A DNA stretch of 64,000 nt from Caldilineaceae bacterium (GCA_020634815.1 JACKBA010000024.1:1-64000), one strand, 5' to 3'. Positions 36,265-51,594 are shown, counted from the first letter of the stretch. Notes: generated from the letters alone by a model not told the origin. Numbers and translations: made by a program.

Positions 36265-38631
36265 CTAGCCGCCGGCCAGCAGCCGCTCCGTCAGCCCCGT
36301 GTAGCGCTGCATGACGTCGTTGTTGCGCACCGCCAGGCTGATGGCGCGCGGCTGCCCGACGATGACGACGAGACGGCGCGCCCGCGTCACCGCCGTGTAG
36401 AGCAGGTTGCGTTGGAGCATGAGGTAGTGCGTCGTCAAGAGCGGCAGCACCACGGCGGGGAACTCGCTGCCCTGGCTCTTGTGCACGCTGACCGCATAGG
36501 CGTGCGTCAACTCGTCCATCTCCAGGAATTCGTACTCCACCGGCCGGCCGTCGAAGGTCACGACGACCTGGTGCATGATCGGGTCGAGCGCCGTGATGCG
36601 CCCCATGTCGCCGTTGTAGACATCCTTGTCGTAGTTGTTGCGCACCTGCATGACGCGATCTCCCACGCGGTAGATGCGATTGCCGATGCTGCGTTCGGCG
36701 CGGTTGGCAGCCGGCGGATTGAGCGCTTTCTGTAGCGCATCGTTGAGCGCGGCGACGCCCACGACGCCACGATGCATGGGCGCCAGCACCTGGATCTCCT
36801 CCGGTGCAATCCCAAAGCGGCGCGGAATGCGCTCCGTCACCAGTTCCACGCAGAGTTCGGCAGCGCGTTCGGGCTGCTCCGTGCGAAAGACGAAGAAGTC
36901 GCCCTCCGTGTCGTTGTCGATCACCGGCATCTCACCGGCGTTGATACGGTGCGCGTTGGTGATGATGTACGAGCCGGCCGCCTGGCGGAAGATCGTCTGT
37001 AGGCGAATGACGGCGGACTGCGACGACAATCTCCAATCTCCTAATCTCTCAATCGCCGCATCTCGATCCTCCAGCGCCGCAATCACATCCTTCAACACAT
37101 TCCCCGCGCCCACGCTGGGCAACTGATCCACATCGCCGACAAGCAGCACGTGCATGCCCGGCGGCACCGCCTTGAGCAGGTGATTGGTCAGCGGCAGGTC
37201 GAGCATGGAGGCCTCGTCGACGATGAGCAGGTCGCCCTCGAGCGGGTTCTCGTCGTTGCGCTGAAAGGCCATGCCGTCGGCCGGCTTGAACTCCAGCAGG
37301 CGGTGGATCGTCTTGGCTTCCTCGCCCGTCGTCTCGGCCAGGCGCTTGGCCGCGCGGCCGGTCGGCGCGGCTAGCAACACGCGCTTGTGCTCGCGATTGC
37401 ACAGCCCGATGATCGTGCGCACGGTCGTCGTCTTGCCCGTGCCCGGCCCACCCGTGAGCACCGTCACGCGGTGGGTCAGCGCCGCCTGCACGACCTCGCG
37501 CTGCTGTGCCGCCAGCGGGAAGCCGTTGGCGCGCTCCGCCTCACCAAGGACCATCTGCCATTCAGCGGCACGGTAACGCTGGAAGAGATCGAGCCGGCTC
37601 TCGCCCTCGCGCAGCAGGCGTTGCAGCCGCCGCGCCACGCCCACCTCGCTGAAGTAGAGCGGCGTCAGGTAGATGGCGTTCTCCTCGGCCAGCAGCCGGC
37701 GCGCCTCGTCGACAGTGGCCACGGCGTAGAGCCCGCCCTGTTCCGCCACCAGCCTGGGCTGGCTGATGGCCGGCGTCTGCGGCTCGATGGCCTCGGCGCC
37801 GGGCGTCGGCGCAATCTTTACCTGCGCCTCGTTCCACATGCGCGCCAGGCCGATGCCCACCAGGTCGGGCGCCACGTTGAGCAGCTCGGCCGTGAGCTTG
37901 ACCAGCTCGCCCGTGGGCAGGAAGACATGGCCGTCCTCGCTCGCCTCGTTGAGCGCATAGCCGACGCCGGCCGCCACGCGTTCGGGCGCATCGGGCGCCA
38001 TGCCCATGGCGCGCGCAATCTTGTCCGCGGTGAGAAAGCCGATGCCAAAGATATCGCGCGCCAGGCGGTAGGGGTCGGCGCGCACCTGGTTGATGGCGTC
38101 GTCGCCGTAGTATTTGTAGATCTTGGTGGCCAGGCTGGTGCTGACGCCGTTGCTCTGGAGAAAGAGCATGACTTCCTTGATGACACGCTGCTCGGCCCAG
38201 GTAGTCGTGATCATGGCGACGCGCTTGGGGCCGACGCCGGGCACCTCGCCCAGCCGCTCTGGCTCGCCCTCGATGACCTCCAGCGTGTCGAGGCCGAACT
38301 GCTTGACGATGCGCCGCGCCGTCACCGGTCCCACGCCCTTGATCAGCCCGCTGCCCAGGTACTTCTCCAGCCCGGCGATCGTCGCCGGCAGCACGGGCCG
38401 GAAGGTCTCGACCTGGAACTGGCGCCCGTACTCGCTGTGCACCGACCAGCGCCCGGTGAGTTCGACAAACTCGCCCACGTTGAGGCCGAGCATATTGCCG
38501 ACGACCGGCACCTCGCGCTCCGGCCCAAAGAGCGTGCGCCCGTCGCGCTCAGGGGTGAGCTTGGCGACGGTGTAGCCATTCTCTTCGTTGTGGTAGGTGA
38601 TGCGTTCGACGACGCCGCGCAGGGTGTCCAT
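36265..38631 (-). CDS. recD2: ATP-dependent RecD-like DNA helicase (RecD2) with a repeat-derived insertion
   Basis: Protein of 788 residues. It is a 5'-3' superfamily 1B helicase of the stand-alone RecD2 type: OB-like N-terminus ('GVVERITYHNEENGYTVAKL'), helix-hairpin-helix ('LGEVPGVGPKRVAMI'), Walker A 'LTGGPGTGKTTTVRTI', 'LLAAPTGRAAKRLAET', Walker B 'LLIVDEASMLDLPL', and motif VI 'LLYTAVTRARRLVVIVG'. In place of the short link usually found before 'VIRLQTIFRQA', this protein reads 'ALEDRDAAIERLGDWRLSSQSA' (about residues 516-537, bases 37022-37086). This extra stretch is encoded by GATTGGAGATT-type repeat DNA like that in intergenic gaps. It sits between conserved segments and the frame is kept, so the enzyme may tolerate it. 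Insertion size relative to homologues is judged from memory. Confidence 0.93.
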   Translation of the reverse strand: MDTLRGVVERITYHNEENGYTVAKLTPERDGRTLFGPEREVPVVGNMLGLNVGEFVELTGRWSVHSEYGRQFQVETFRPVLPATIAGLEKYLGSGLIKGVGPVTARRIVKQFGLDTLEVIEGEPERLGEVPGVGPKRVAMITTTWAEQRVIKEVMLFLQSNGVSTSLATKIYKYYGDDAINQVRADPYRLARDIFGIGFLTADKIARAMGMAPDAPERVAAGVGYALNEASEDGHVFLPTGELVKLTAELLNVAPDLVGIGLARMWNEAQVKIAPTPGAEAIEPQTPAISQPRLVAEQGGLYAVATVDEARRLLAEENAIYLTPLYFSEVGVARRLQRLLREGESRLDLFQRYRAAEWQMVLGEAERANGFPLAAQQREVVQAALTHRVTVLTGGPGTGKTTTVRTIIGLCNREHKRVLLAAPTGRAAKRLAETTGEEAKTIHRLLEFKPADGMAFQRNDENPLEGDLLIVDEASMLDLPLTNHLLKAVPPGMHVLLVGDVDQLPSVGAGNVLKDVIAALEDRDAAIERLGDWRLSSQSAVIRLQTIFRQAAGSYIITNAHRINAGEMPVIDNDTEGDFFVFRTEQPERAAELCVELVTERIPRRFGIAPEEIQVLAPMHRGVVGVAALNDALQKALNPPAANRAERSIGNRIYRVGDRVMQVRNNYDKDVYNGDMGRITALDPIMHQVVVTFDGRPVEYEFLEMDELTHAYAVSVHKSQGSEFPAVVLPLLTTHYLMLQRNLLYTAVTRARRLVVIVGQPRAISLAVRNNDVMQRYTGLTERLLAGG
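37028..37072. repeat. In-frame GATTGGAGATT-family repeat inside recD2
   Basis: The plus strand carries CGACGACAATCTCC-AATCTCCTAATCTCTC and CGCATCTCGATCC, words shared with the repeats at 17922-17977 and 48429-48545. Read as RecD2 protein it gives about 15-18 residues ('ERLGDWRLSS') not expected at this place in the family. Confidence 0.65.
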
Positions 38632-38655
38632 GACCCAGAACCTCGCGTGAAGTTG

Positions 38656-39006
38656 CTACAACGGCAACGAACGGATGCGGTTAATCCATTCGTCTGGGCT
38701 ACTGGCTGTCCAGATCAAGAGGAGATCTTCTGCTATCCGAGCAATGGGATGCTTGCGGGAAACAATTAAAAGGCCGGGGCTCTGACGATCCAGGATGAAC
38801 CGGCCAAAATGGCCTGGCATTGTCCGGCGATCATGTGAGACCAGCACACGGCCTTGCTCGGCTGCGAGTGCCAATACGGCAAGATCATCCAGGCGGGCAA
38901 AATTGGCAGCGTGTGCTGTCTGGAAGTCAATCTCGGCATTCAATCGAAGGACAGCTCTGACGATAAGCTGATTCAGATCAGCATCAGCTTGAAACCGAAC
39001 TCTCAT
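38656..39006 (-). CDS. DUF5615 PIN-like protein (candidate toxin)
   Basis: Protein of 116 residues. Asp residues in 'RVRFQADADLNQLIVRAVL', 'ANFARLDDLAVLALAAEQGR' and 'VLVSHDRRTMPGHF' match the PIN-like acidic site of DUF5615 proteins, a group of putative ribonuclease toxins. It overlaps the DUF433 partner by 1 nt (TAATG at 39006), the usual order antitoxin then toxin. It is 24 nt upstream of recD2 and may be cotranscribed with it. The toxin role is inferred from the family and has not been shown. Confidence 0.85.
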   Translation of the reverse strand: MRVRFQADADLNQLIVRAVLRLNAEIDFQTAHAANFARLDDLAVLALAAEQGRVLVSHDRRTMPGHFGRFILDRQSPGLLIVSRKHPIARIAEDLLLIWTASSPDEWINRIRSLPL

Positions 39007-39317
39007 TACGACGCCAACTGCAGTTCGCGGCGAGCCTTGGCCAACTTTCGCGAGAATCCCGGGTCGCGAACCGTCCGGTGAAACGCCTCGTCTTCGGCAT
39101 CCTGCTGCTGAAGATAGGCGTCAATCTGGCGGCGGTTAGCCAGATAGTAGGTGATCGCGCCGTAAACCTGTTCGAGTGAGAGCACAGGAAAACACTCTGC
39201 CGCGATCGTCTCCGGGGAGTAGCCGTCCAGGAATGCCAGGATGACGGAATCCAGGGCAACGCGCGAACCTGTAATCCGGTAGCCCTGATCGCTCTGCTCG
39301 ACGTATTGCTTATCCAC
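39006..39317 (-). CDS. DUF433 protein (candidate antitoxin)
   Basis: Protein of 103 residues. It matches DUF433: 'YRITGSRVALDSVILAFLDG', 'SPETIAAECFPVLSLEQVYG' and 'AITYYLANRRQIDAYL', a winged-helix-like DNA-binding unit. It forms a pair with the DUF5615 gene that follows. GTG 39315-39317 is chosen because GGGAGGT lies just before it; the ATG at 39383 lies 22 codons further upstream, with no ribosome site, and would add residues unrelated to the family. Confidence 0.85.
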   Translation of the reverse strand: MDKQYVEQSDQGYRITGSRVALDSVILAFLDGYSPETIAAECFPVLSLEQVYGAITYYLANRRQIDAYLQQQDAEDEAFHRTVRDPGFSRKLAKARRELQLAS

Positions 39318-39425
39318 AGACACCTCCCAGATGAATCCAGGCACATTCCCCAACGGGGCAAATGCGACATCCCGCCCGCTCACAGTCGATTATACCGCAG
39401 CTTGCCGGGTAGCCGACAGGCGCTG

Positions 39426-41428
<2,003 letters not shown>

Positions 41429-41432
<4 letters not shown>

Positions 41433-44400
41433 TGAATCTGGCTCTCAGGAACGCGCCACAGCGACACGGTGCATGAGCGTGTATCGCTGACGGCAAAAAA
41501 GACGAACTCGCCGATCTTGCGGGTGGCAATACCGGTCGGCATCACCAGTTGCTCGGTGTAATCAAACTGCCGAACGGGCTGGCCGCCCGCGCTGAATATC
41601 GTGAAGGTGCGGCGCAGCGGGTCGGTCACCACCATGCGCCCGTCGGGCAGCGCGGCCATCTGCGGCCCGTCGATGGTATTCGTGGGCTGGATGGCTGTCA
41701 AGCTGCCGTCAGCGTAGATGTTCCACAAGCGGCCATCCTCGGCCGTTATCGTCCACAGGTAATTGTCGAGCAGCAGCGCGTCGACGGGTTGGCCGCGCGC
41801 CAGCGGCGTGTCGATGCCGCCAAATTGCGACTGCACCGCGCCGCCGGGGAAGAGCACGACGACGCGACCGCCGCCCGTGTCGGCCACGGCGATGGTGCCG
41901 TCGGCGCCGGCATCAAAGCCGCGCGGCCGGTAGAAGGTCGTCTGCACCGGCTCCAGGCTGATGACGCCGTCGGCGCCGATGCGGTAGATCGGCCCAGCCA
42001 CGGCATCGAGCAGGAGCAGGCCGCCTTCGGGCGTCGACACCACGTCGACCGGCTCGGCGAAGGCAGGGTCGCTGATCGTCGTGCGGAAGCCGCCGTCGAG
42101 GTCAATCACCTGCACGCGGCGGTTGCCGCTGTCGGCCACGTAGAGCCGGCTGCCGCTGCCATCAAAGGCCAGGCCGTGCGGCGCATTGAATTGCGTTTCA
42201 CCCGCGCCGCAGCCGTTACCCACGGTCCACAGGGTTTCCAGCGGCAGCGGCTCCAGCCCGGAGGCCGGAATGCGCACGCCGGGCTGCCAGACGCTGGCGG
42301 CGCGCGTCAGGGCGAACTCGTCGTTGCCCAACATGGGGTCGATGATGGGCGGCGCCGGCGGTGGCGACTGGTCGGCCAGGCTCACGTCGCCCGTGACCGG
42401 TGTCAGGTAGAAGCTGGTCAGTTCGGCGGGGCTGGAGCCGGGCGGTTGCCAGAGCATGCGAAACTCGGGCGCCTCGCTCTGCGGCGTATAGTAGACGTCG
42501 AGCGCGTGCCAGCCCCGGTCGAGGTAGATCAGTCCTTCGGCATAGGCGTTGGCGACTTCCTCGTCCGCCCCGGCCCGGCTGTCGACGACGACGGCGCCGT
42601 CGACGGTAAGCTGGTTCGGCCCGTCGGAGATCGTGCCAAGCAGGTACTCGCCGGCGCGTGCGATGCCCAGCTTGCCCTGCCAATGTACGTTGAACGGCTG
42701 CGGCAGGCCGGTATCCAGCCCGATGATCAGATCCTTGCGCTGTGTCAGCGGCATACCGCCGGCCACTGCACCCTCCGTGTAGTCGCCCAGCAGCCCCATA
42801 TTCGCCAGCACCGGCAGATGCAGCGCCGTCGCCGGCACCGGGGCGGATTCGTCGCCCGCCGGCTGCCATAGGATGCGCAGGTCGGCCGGCGCGTCGCCGT
42901 TGCGATAGCTCACCTCGAAGCGATAGACGCCCTGCGCCAACGCCACGTTCTGCTGCGTCACACCGAGCAGCGTGTCGAGCACCAAAAGATCGTCGAGCTT
43001 CAACACCAGGTTGGCGCCGGGTCCGGTCTCGGCCGAGAAGGTGTATTGGCCGGCCTGTGGCACCAGCAGCGACGCGTACATCTCGGCAAAAAAGGGCGGC
43101 GGCAAAGGCGGCGCCGCACGCCAGTCAAAGGCCGTCGAGCGCACGATCGTGTCGACCGCGGCGGCGTCGGCGCCCTGCGCCTCGTTGCCGGGATAGGCCA
43201 GCAATCGCAGCCCCTGTCCCGTCAGGATCTCCTCCTGGGCGATGCGGAAGATGGTGAAGAGCGCGCGTTGCCCACTTTCGGAAACTTCGCTCGCGGTTGT
43301 GGCGGTGGGATAAATCTGGCGAACCAGGTCGGCAAGTTGACCCTGCCCCGCCGGCACCAGGTAGAACACGTCGCCGGGCGGCGCGGCGGCAAGGGGCAGG
43401 GTCGTCGCAATGTCCAGCGGTACGATGCGCCCGTCGGCGACCGCGCTGCCGGCGAGCAGGCGCAGGCTCGGATGGCGCAGCACGCTGTAGGGTACGACGA
43501 AGGTCTGCCCGGCATCGGGGTTGGCGGCAAGCTGCTCGGCGACGTAGCGCGCAATGTCGCCTTCGACGGAGCCTTGCGTCCCGCCCTGGAGCGCATTGAG
43601 CTCGGTGACGAACTGCATGGTGCCGAAGCCGAGCGCCAGCAGCAGCACGATCCCGGCCGCGGTGACGAGCCGCGCCGGCCGCACGACGCCGCCCCATGCC
43701 TCCACCAGCGCCGCCAACAAGCGGTCGAGCGCCAGCGTGGCGGCGGCCAGCAACAACGGCAGCAATGCCAGGAGCAGCGCAGCCGGCGGCGTAATGCTCA
43801 GATCGGCGCGACCGAGCGACGCGCCGATCGCCAGCAGTCCGGCTCCGAGCAGCAGCGCGGCCGGTTGGCGCACGTTGCGTCCGAGCGCGCCCAGCCCCAC
43901 GATCACCAAGGCCGCGGCCAGCGCCGAGAGCAGCCCGGCCAGCGCAAACGGGCTGTCCACGGTCAGGTCGGGCCGCAACAGAGAGCCGGTCAATGTGACG
44001 GTGTTGTCGAGCCAGGGGACATCGGCAGCGCCGGTCGGGAAGAGCCCGCCGCCACGCCACCCAGCCACGATCGCGGGCGCAGCCATGCCCAGCGCGCCGG
44101 CAAGCCCGCCTGCCAGCGGCGCCAGCCACGGCTGTCGGCGCCCGCGCCGGAACCCGGCCCACACGCCCAGGGCAATGACGGCGGCGCTCCACAGCAGCAC
44201 GGCTGGGCGCAGCAATGGCACGTCGGCAAAGAGCAGGCCAAGCGCCAGCCCGGCCGGCGCCCACCAGCGCAGGTCGGCATGGGCCAGCGCCTCCAGGCTG
44301 AGCCAGAGCGCAAGCGTCACCAGCAGCGCGGCCTCCACCCAGCCGTCGGAGGTGCGCGACGCCCAGATGTGCCACGGGCTCAGCGCGATGAGGAGCAGCG

Positions 44401-45193
44401 CAGGCGCTATGAAAGCCGGGCGCGTCAATCGCCGCGCCACGCCGGCAAAAAGCACTACGGTAAGGAAGCCCATCGCGGCAGCGGTGAGGCGCAGGCTCAA
44501 CACGCCGGCGCCGGTGAGGCTGTAGATCAAGCGGGCGATTCGTTCAAAGAGGTTGAACGCACCGGGCTGCGAAAAGGTGAGCGGCTGGCCATCGACCAGG
44601 CGCAGGCCGTTGATGCACTCGCTGGCCGCACAGCCGGGCGGCGTGCCGGTGAGGTCCCACACGCGCAGCAGCAGCGCCAGCGCGAGCACGGCGATCACCG
44701 CCAGCGCCACCCGCCGCGGCGAGGCAATGGCGGCGGCGCGGTTGCCGTCTACAGCCTGGTCGGCCGCGGCGACGCGCACGAAGTGCCCGTCGGCGTCCTT
44801 CTCCCAGCGATAGGCCGGCAGGTCGTAGTCGGCCGCGGCGCCGGGCCACCACGCGCCGGCCACGACCAACACCATGCCCAGCCCCCAGATGAGCGCGGCG
44901 ATGAGATGGGGCAGCCCGCCAACGTCGAAGCCGGTGCCGATGCCGCCGGCCACCAGGCAGACTAGCCCGGTGAGCCAGAGAAGCTGGCCAAAGCCGGCCA
45001 GCCCGGCAACCGAGCGCGGCGCGGGCGTGGCGCGCCAGCCGCCGGCATGCCACGCAAAGAGCAGCGCAGCCGCCACGGCGACGAGCAGCCCGTCACGGAT
45101 CAGATAGGGTGCGAACGGTTCGGCGCCGGTGACAAGACGCACTGCCGCCAGGGCGAGGGCGAGCGCCACCAGTTGCAGTGTAATGCGGAGCAT
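41429..45193 (-). CDS. PMT/ArnT-like glycosyltransferase fused to two PA14-like domains and an NHL propeller
   Basis: Protein of 1,254 residues. The N-terminal ~560 residues form a multi-spanning GT-C-type region with many hydrophobic helices and an early external loop containing 'CINGLRLVDGQPLTF'; this resembles protein-O-mannosyl/dolichyl-phosphate transferases that use polyprenol-linked sugars. Between about 660 and 900 lie two beta-sandwich modules resembling PA14 ('YASLLVPQAGQYTFSAETGP' and 'LGIARAGEYLLGTISDGPNQ', each with 'FRMLWQPPG' or 'LRILWQPAG'). The last ~250 residues are NHL repeats ('FNAPHGLAFDGSGSRLYVAD', 'NRRVQVIDLDGG'). Such a fusion of transferase, sugar-binding-like and propeller parts in one chain is unusual and hints at surface-attached display or recognition. 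Substrate and acceptor are unknown. It lies 33 nt downstream of the flippase frame and is presumably cotranscribed. Confidence 0.8.
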
Positions 45194-45226
45194 GGCGGGA
45201 AGTGTACCACAACAGCCGCCGGTCGA

Positions 45227-48091
<2,865 letters not shown>

Positions 48092-48100
48092 GGCTGTCAG

Positions 48101-48230
48101 CGATTGAGCGATTCGGAGATTGGGAGATTGGGAGACTGGAGATTGGAGATTGGAGATTTCGCCCCTCGCCCCTCGCTCCTCGCCCCTCGCCCCTCGCCCC
48201 TCGCCCCTCGCTCCTCGTTCCTCGCTCCAT
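48101..48230. repeat. Heptanucleotide tandem repeat with adjacent GATTGGAGATT words, at the frame break
   Basis: 48101-48160 consists of GATTGGAGA-type words. 48161-48230 is ten 7-bp units GCCCCTC: six exact, units 3 and 8 GCTCCTC, unit 9 GTTCCTC, unit 10 GCTCCAT. All three frames through the tract are free of stops in the minus-strand reading. The membrane protein frame upstream and downstream of it differ by one base. Confidence 0.9.
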
Positions 48231-48428
48231 CCACCCCAGTACCACGTTCAGCCCGATGGCGCCCAGCGCGGCCATGCTCAGCGTGAAGGGGAAGACCCAG
48301 CGGAAGGGGCTGTGCAACTGGCTCCAGCCCGGCAGGCCGTAGTAGAGCAGGGCATAGAGCGGCGTGCCGAAGGCGAAGAGGAGTGAGAGCATGGCCAGAC
48401 TGGCGAAGAAGAATGTGGGAAGAGATGA

Positions 48429-48545
48429 GATTGAGCGATTGGGAGATTGAGAGATTGGAGATTGGAGATTGGCCGCCGCTTGCGCATCGCCCAAACGCTC
48501 AATCTCCCGGTCGCCTAATCTCGAATCTCCAATCTCCGATCTCCT
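48429..48545. repeat. Palindromic GATTGGAGATT-family element inserted in frame in the YfhO domain
   Basis: Left arm 48429-48470 and right arm about 48493-48545 are imperfectly complementary, both built from GATTGGAGA, GAGATTGAG and CGATTGGG words. A 22-nt centre separates them. Read in frame the arms give 'EIGDSRLGDREIERLGD' and 'NLQSPISQSPNRSI'. It separates two hydrophobic stretches of the YfhO protein, so it probably lies in a loop. Confidence 0.8.
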
Positions 48546-49768
48546 TTTCCACAACACCTGCACCGCCGCGATCAGCGCCACCCCCGCCAGCAGCCACGTC
48601 GCGATACCGAGATAGTTGCCGCCTTCGACGTAATTTTTGATGCCCCAGAAAATCGTGTGGTTCGTCTCGCCCAGCGCGTTGACGGTGGCGGGTGTCCACG
48701 TGCGCGCCCAGATGTCGAACCACTGGTGGTGGCTGGGGTTGCCGAAGATGTTGGGCAGCGCAAAGGTCAGCACGTGGCGGCTTGGCCACGCCCAGCCCAG
48801 CACCTGCTCAAGCGACGCCGACCCCTCGCGGAAGTTGAGCGGCAGCAGTTCGACCAGCGGGATCAACTGCACCGCGCCCAGCGCCACGCCGGCGACCGCC
48901 ATCGTCAGCAGCCAGCCGGCCAGCTTGAGGATGCGCACGAAGGGCGACGGCTGCTGCGACTGGCGCCGAATGCGAAAATAGGCTGCGATCAGGCGCACGA
49001 AGGTGTAGGCGCCGGCCACAATCAGCGTGTAGTAGATCAATTCCGGGTGGCCGGCCAGCACGACCAGGCCGATGACCGCCGCACCCGCCGCCACATAGGG
49101 GATGGGCTGGAAGCTGCGGTTGCCCTTCTCCTCCTGCTTGCGCACGATGTACTCGATGACGGCCAGCACCAGCGGCAGCCACGGCACCGCGGCCACGAAC
49201 ATGGTGAAGACGACGCTCACCACCAGAAAGCCGCTGAACATGTAGACGACCGCGCCGAAGAGGGCGGCCAGCACGCGCAGCCGCAGCACGCGGCCAAACA
49301 CGTACATGCACGCGCCGGCAATGGCAACTTGCAGCGCCGTGAACCAGCCGTACGCCACTTCCAGGGGCAGCACGTAGAAGAGAATGTTCAGCGGATAGAA
49401 GGTGCTCGCCTGTCCGCCGGCCAGGAAGGGGATGCCCGTGAAACTCTTGGGATTCCACAGCGGGATTTCGCCGGCGGCCAACGTCTCGCGGATGTGCTGC
49501 TTCCAGACCGCGTTTTGCAGCACCAGGTCGGAGAGCAGGTTGTTGTGCGGGATCAGCCCCGGCTGGAGCGACTGCCAGGGTTCAAAGGTGTAGAGATTGT
49601 CGTAGGGCAGCAGGGTGGCGCGGGTGAGACCGGGCAGGAGCACCGGCGCAAACCAGAGCAGCGCCAGCAACAGGATCGCCAGCAATGCCAACAGATCGGC
49701 TCGAAAACGATGAAGTCGTGACATAGGAAGCGGGTGTCGAGCCGGCAGGCTCGCGCGATGCGGCCGGC

Positions 49769-50620
49769 TCAGCCGCGCTCGTCGGCGTTGACCTGTGCGC
49801 CGGACCACGCCACGGTCGCCGCGGGCCGGTGTTGCAGGTGTCGATAGCGCCAGCGAATCTGCCACGTGCGCCAGGCCGATTCCAGCTTGACCGGCACGTC
49901 GAGCTTGCTCTGCCCGATGCGGCGATCCTCGAAGTGAATAGGAATCTCGACCAGGCGGAAACCCAGGCGTTCGCACAGATAGGCCATCTCCACCTGGAAG
50001 GTGTAGCCGTTGCTGCGAATGTTTTCCAGCCCGATGGTTTCGAGCGCAGTGTGCCGCCACATCTTGAAGCCGGCCGTCATATCGCGGATGCGCAGGCCCA
50101 GGATCGCGCGGCTATACAGGTTGGCCCACCAGCTCAGCAGCCGCCGGTTCCACTCCCAGCGCGCGTCGAGCGAACCGCCGGGCACGTAGCGGCTGCCGAT
50201 AACGACGTCGGCGTCCGTCGCCAGCATCACGCCCAGCATCTGCGGAATATAGTCGGGCGAATGGCTGAAATCGGCGTCCATCTGCACGATGAAATCGGCG
50301 CCTTCGGCAATCGCCTGGGTCATGCCGGCGACGTAGGCGGTGCCGAGCCCGCCTTTCCCGGTGCGATGAATGACCGCCACGCGCTCGCCGCCATTCGCCG
50401 CCGCGCCGTATTCCTGCACCAGTTCGTCGGCGATGTGGCCGGTGCCGTCGGGCGAATCGTCGTCCACAACCAGCAGCTTGAGGTTGGGCAGCGGTAGAGC
50501 AAGGATGGCGCGGGCGATGGCCGGCAGATTGTCGGCTTCGTTGTAGGTGGGGATTACCACCGTGATCTTCACATCATCCGGCCGGACGGGTCGCGTCCCG
50601 CTGCGAGATGGCTGGCTCAT
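49769..50620 (-). CDS. Polyprenol-phosphate mannose synthase-like GT2 glycosyltransferase
   Basis: Protein of 283 residues. It resembles DPM1-type GT2 enzymes that make polyprenyl-phosphate mannose or glucose: 'TVVIPTYNEADNLPAIARAI', the DDD motif in 'LLVVDDDSPDGTGHIADELV', 'AEGADFIVQMDADFSHSPDY', 'VVIGSRYVPGGSLDARWEWN' and the DPM-type 'DMTAGFKMWRHTALETIGLE'. It has no C-terminal membrane helices, so it is a peripheral cytosolic enzyme. Its product would be the donor for the GT-C transferase encoded at 41429-45193. ATG 50620 follows AAGGACGAATTTTGGGA; a TTG two codons upstream is possible. It heads the minus-strand glycan operon. Confidence 0.9.
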   Translation of the reverse strand: MSQPSRSGTRPVRPDDVKITVVIPTYNEADNLPAIARAILALPLPNLKLLVVDDDSPDGTGHIADELVQEYGAAANGGERVAVIHRTGKGGLGTAYVAGMTQAIAEGADFIVQMDADFSHSPDYIPQMLGVMLATDADVVIGSRYVPGGSLDARWEWNRRLLSWWANLYSRAILGLRIRDMTAGFKMWRHTALETIGLENIRSNGYTFQVEMAYLCERLGFRLVEIPIHFEDRRIGQSKLDVPVKLESAWRTWQIRWRYRHLQHRPAATVAWSGAQVNADERG

Positions 50621-50824
50621 TCCCAAAATTCGTCCTTACTTCTGGCTGCCTCCTGGCGCGCCGACGCGCGATTGTAGCACGCCGCGCGCAAAGTCGGTAA
50701 TCTGGCCCGGTGACGGGGGATGCGTTCATGGCGGGTGAAACGACACCCCCGGCGCTACACTTGTCAGATTCCTGGGACGCGCCGGAATCGGATGGCTCGT
50801 TTCCGTCCCGATTCGGGCGAAGCG

Positions 50825-50830
50825 TATACT
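50825..50830 (+). promoter_or_regulatory. Possible -10 box for cobS
   Basis: TATACT at 50825-50830, 36 nt before the ATG of cobS. The upstream hexamer TTCCGT (50801-50806) is 18 nt away, a weak -35. The 245-nt gap shows no recognisable B12-box. Confidence 0.35.
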
Positions 50831-50865
50831 GAAGCCATGTTCCTTTCTGCTATGGATTCGCCGCG

Positions 50866-51594
50866 ATGAGCGCCTTCTGGGTCGCCTTGGGCTTTCTGAC
50901 CACGCTGCCGGTGCTGCGCCACGATCTTCCGGCCGATGCGCTGCGCCGCGCCGGTGTCTGGTTCCCGGTGGTGGGGCTGTTGCTGGGCGCGCTGCTGGCT
51001 GCCGCCGCCGTCGGGCTGCGGCTGGTGCTGCCCGCGCCGGTTGCAGCGGTGCTGGTGACGGTAATCTGGGTGGCGCTGACGGGCGGGCTGCACCTGGACG
51101 GGCTGGCCGACTGCTGCGACGGGCTGCTGCCGCCGGTGGCGCGCGAGCGGCGGCTGGAGATCATGCGCGACCCGCGGCTGGGCACCTTTGGCGTGGCCGG
51201 TGTCGTGCTGGCGCTGCTGCTCAAGAGCACGGCGATCGCAACGCTGGCGCCGGCCTGGCCCGCGCTGCTGCTGGCGCCGCTGTGGGCGCGCTGGCTGCTG
51301 CTCGTCGCGGCGCAACGGCCTTCGGCGCGGCCGGGCGGCATGGGGGCCAGCATGAGCCTCGCCCAGTCCCCCGCGCGGTTGGCCGGCGCTGCGCTGCTGC
51401 CGCTGGCCGTGACCGCCATCCTGGGAGCGCAGCAGTGGCTGCTGTGGCCGGCGGTGGCCGGCGCCGCGCTGGCGGCGCTTGGCGTGCTGGGGCTGGCGCA
51501 GCGGCGGCTGGGCGGCGTCACCGGCGATGTCTTCGGCGCCGTGGTCGAGGTGAGTGAAGTGGTGTTTCTGTGCGTGGCGTGCGTGCGGTGGTGA
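50866..51594 (+). CDS. cobS: Adenosylcobinamide-GDP ribazoletransferase (cobalamin synthase)
   Basis: Protein of 242 residues with several membrane helices. CobS signatures are seen: 'WVALTGGLHLDGLADCCDGL', 'EIMRDPRLGTFGVAGVVLAL', 'RPSARPGGMGASMSLAQSP' and 'QRRLGGVTGDVFGAVVEVSE'. It joins adenosylcobinamide-GDP with alpha-ribazole to give adenosylcobalamin in the last steps of B12 assembly. No other cob gene is nearby, so this is a lone copy. The B12-dependent methylmalonyl-CoA mutase gene at 29300 is a plausible consumer. ATG 50866 follows a weak ribosome site. Confidence 0.94.
   Translation: MSAFWVALGFLTTLPVLRHDLPADALRRAGVWFPVVGLLLGALLAAAAVGLRLVLPAPVAAVLVTVIWVALTGGLHLDGLADCCDGLLPPVARERRLEIMRDPRLGTFGVAGVVLALLLKSTAIATLAPAWPALLLAPLWARWLLLVAAQRPSARPGGMGASMSLAQSPARLAGAALLPLAVTAILGAQQWLLWPAVAGAALAALGVLGLAQRRLGGVTGDVFGAVVEVSEVVFLCVACVRW

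Noticed and set aside
43046..44965. 639-residue plus-strand frame opposite the GT-PA14-NHL gene
   Set aside because: Gln/Arg/Gly-rich composition typical of antisense reading in GC-rich DNA; no start signal.
50621..50865. Cobalamin riboswitch upstream of cobS
   Set aside because: No B12-box-like conserved sequence or the expected stem pattern was found in this gap.
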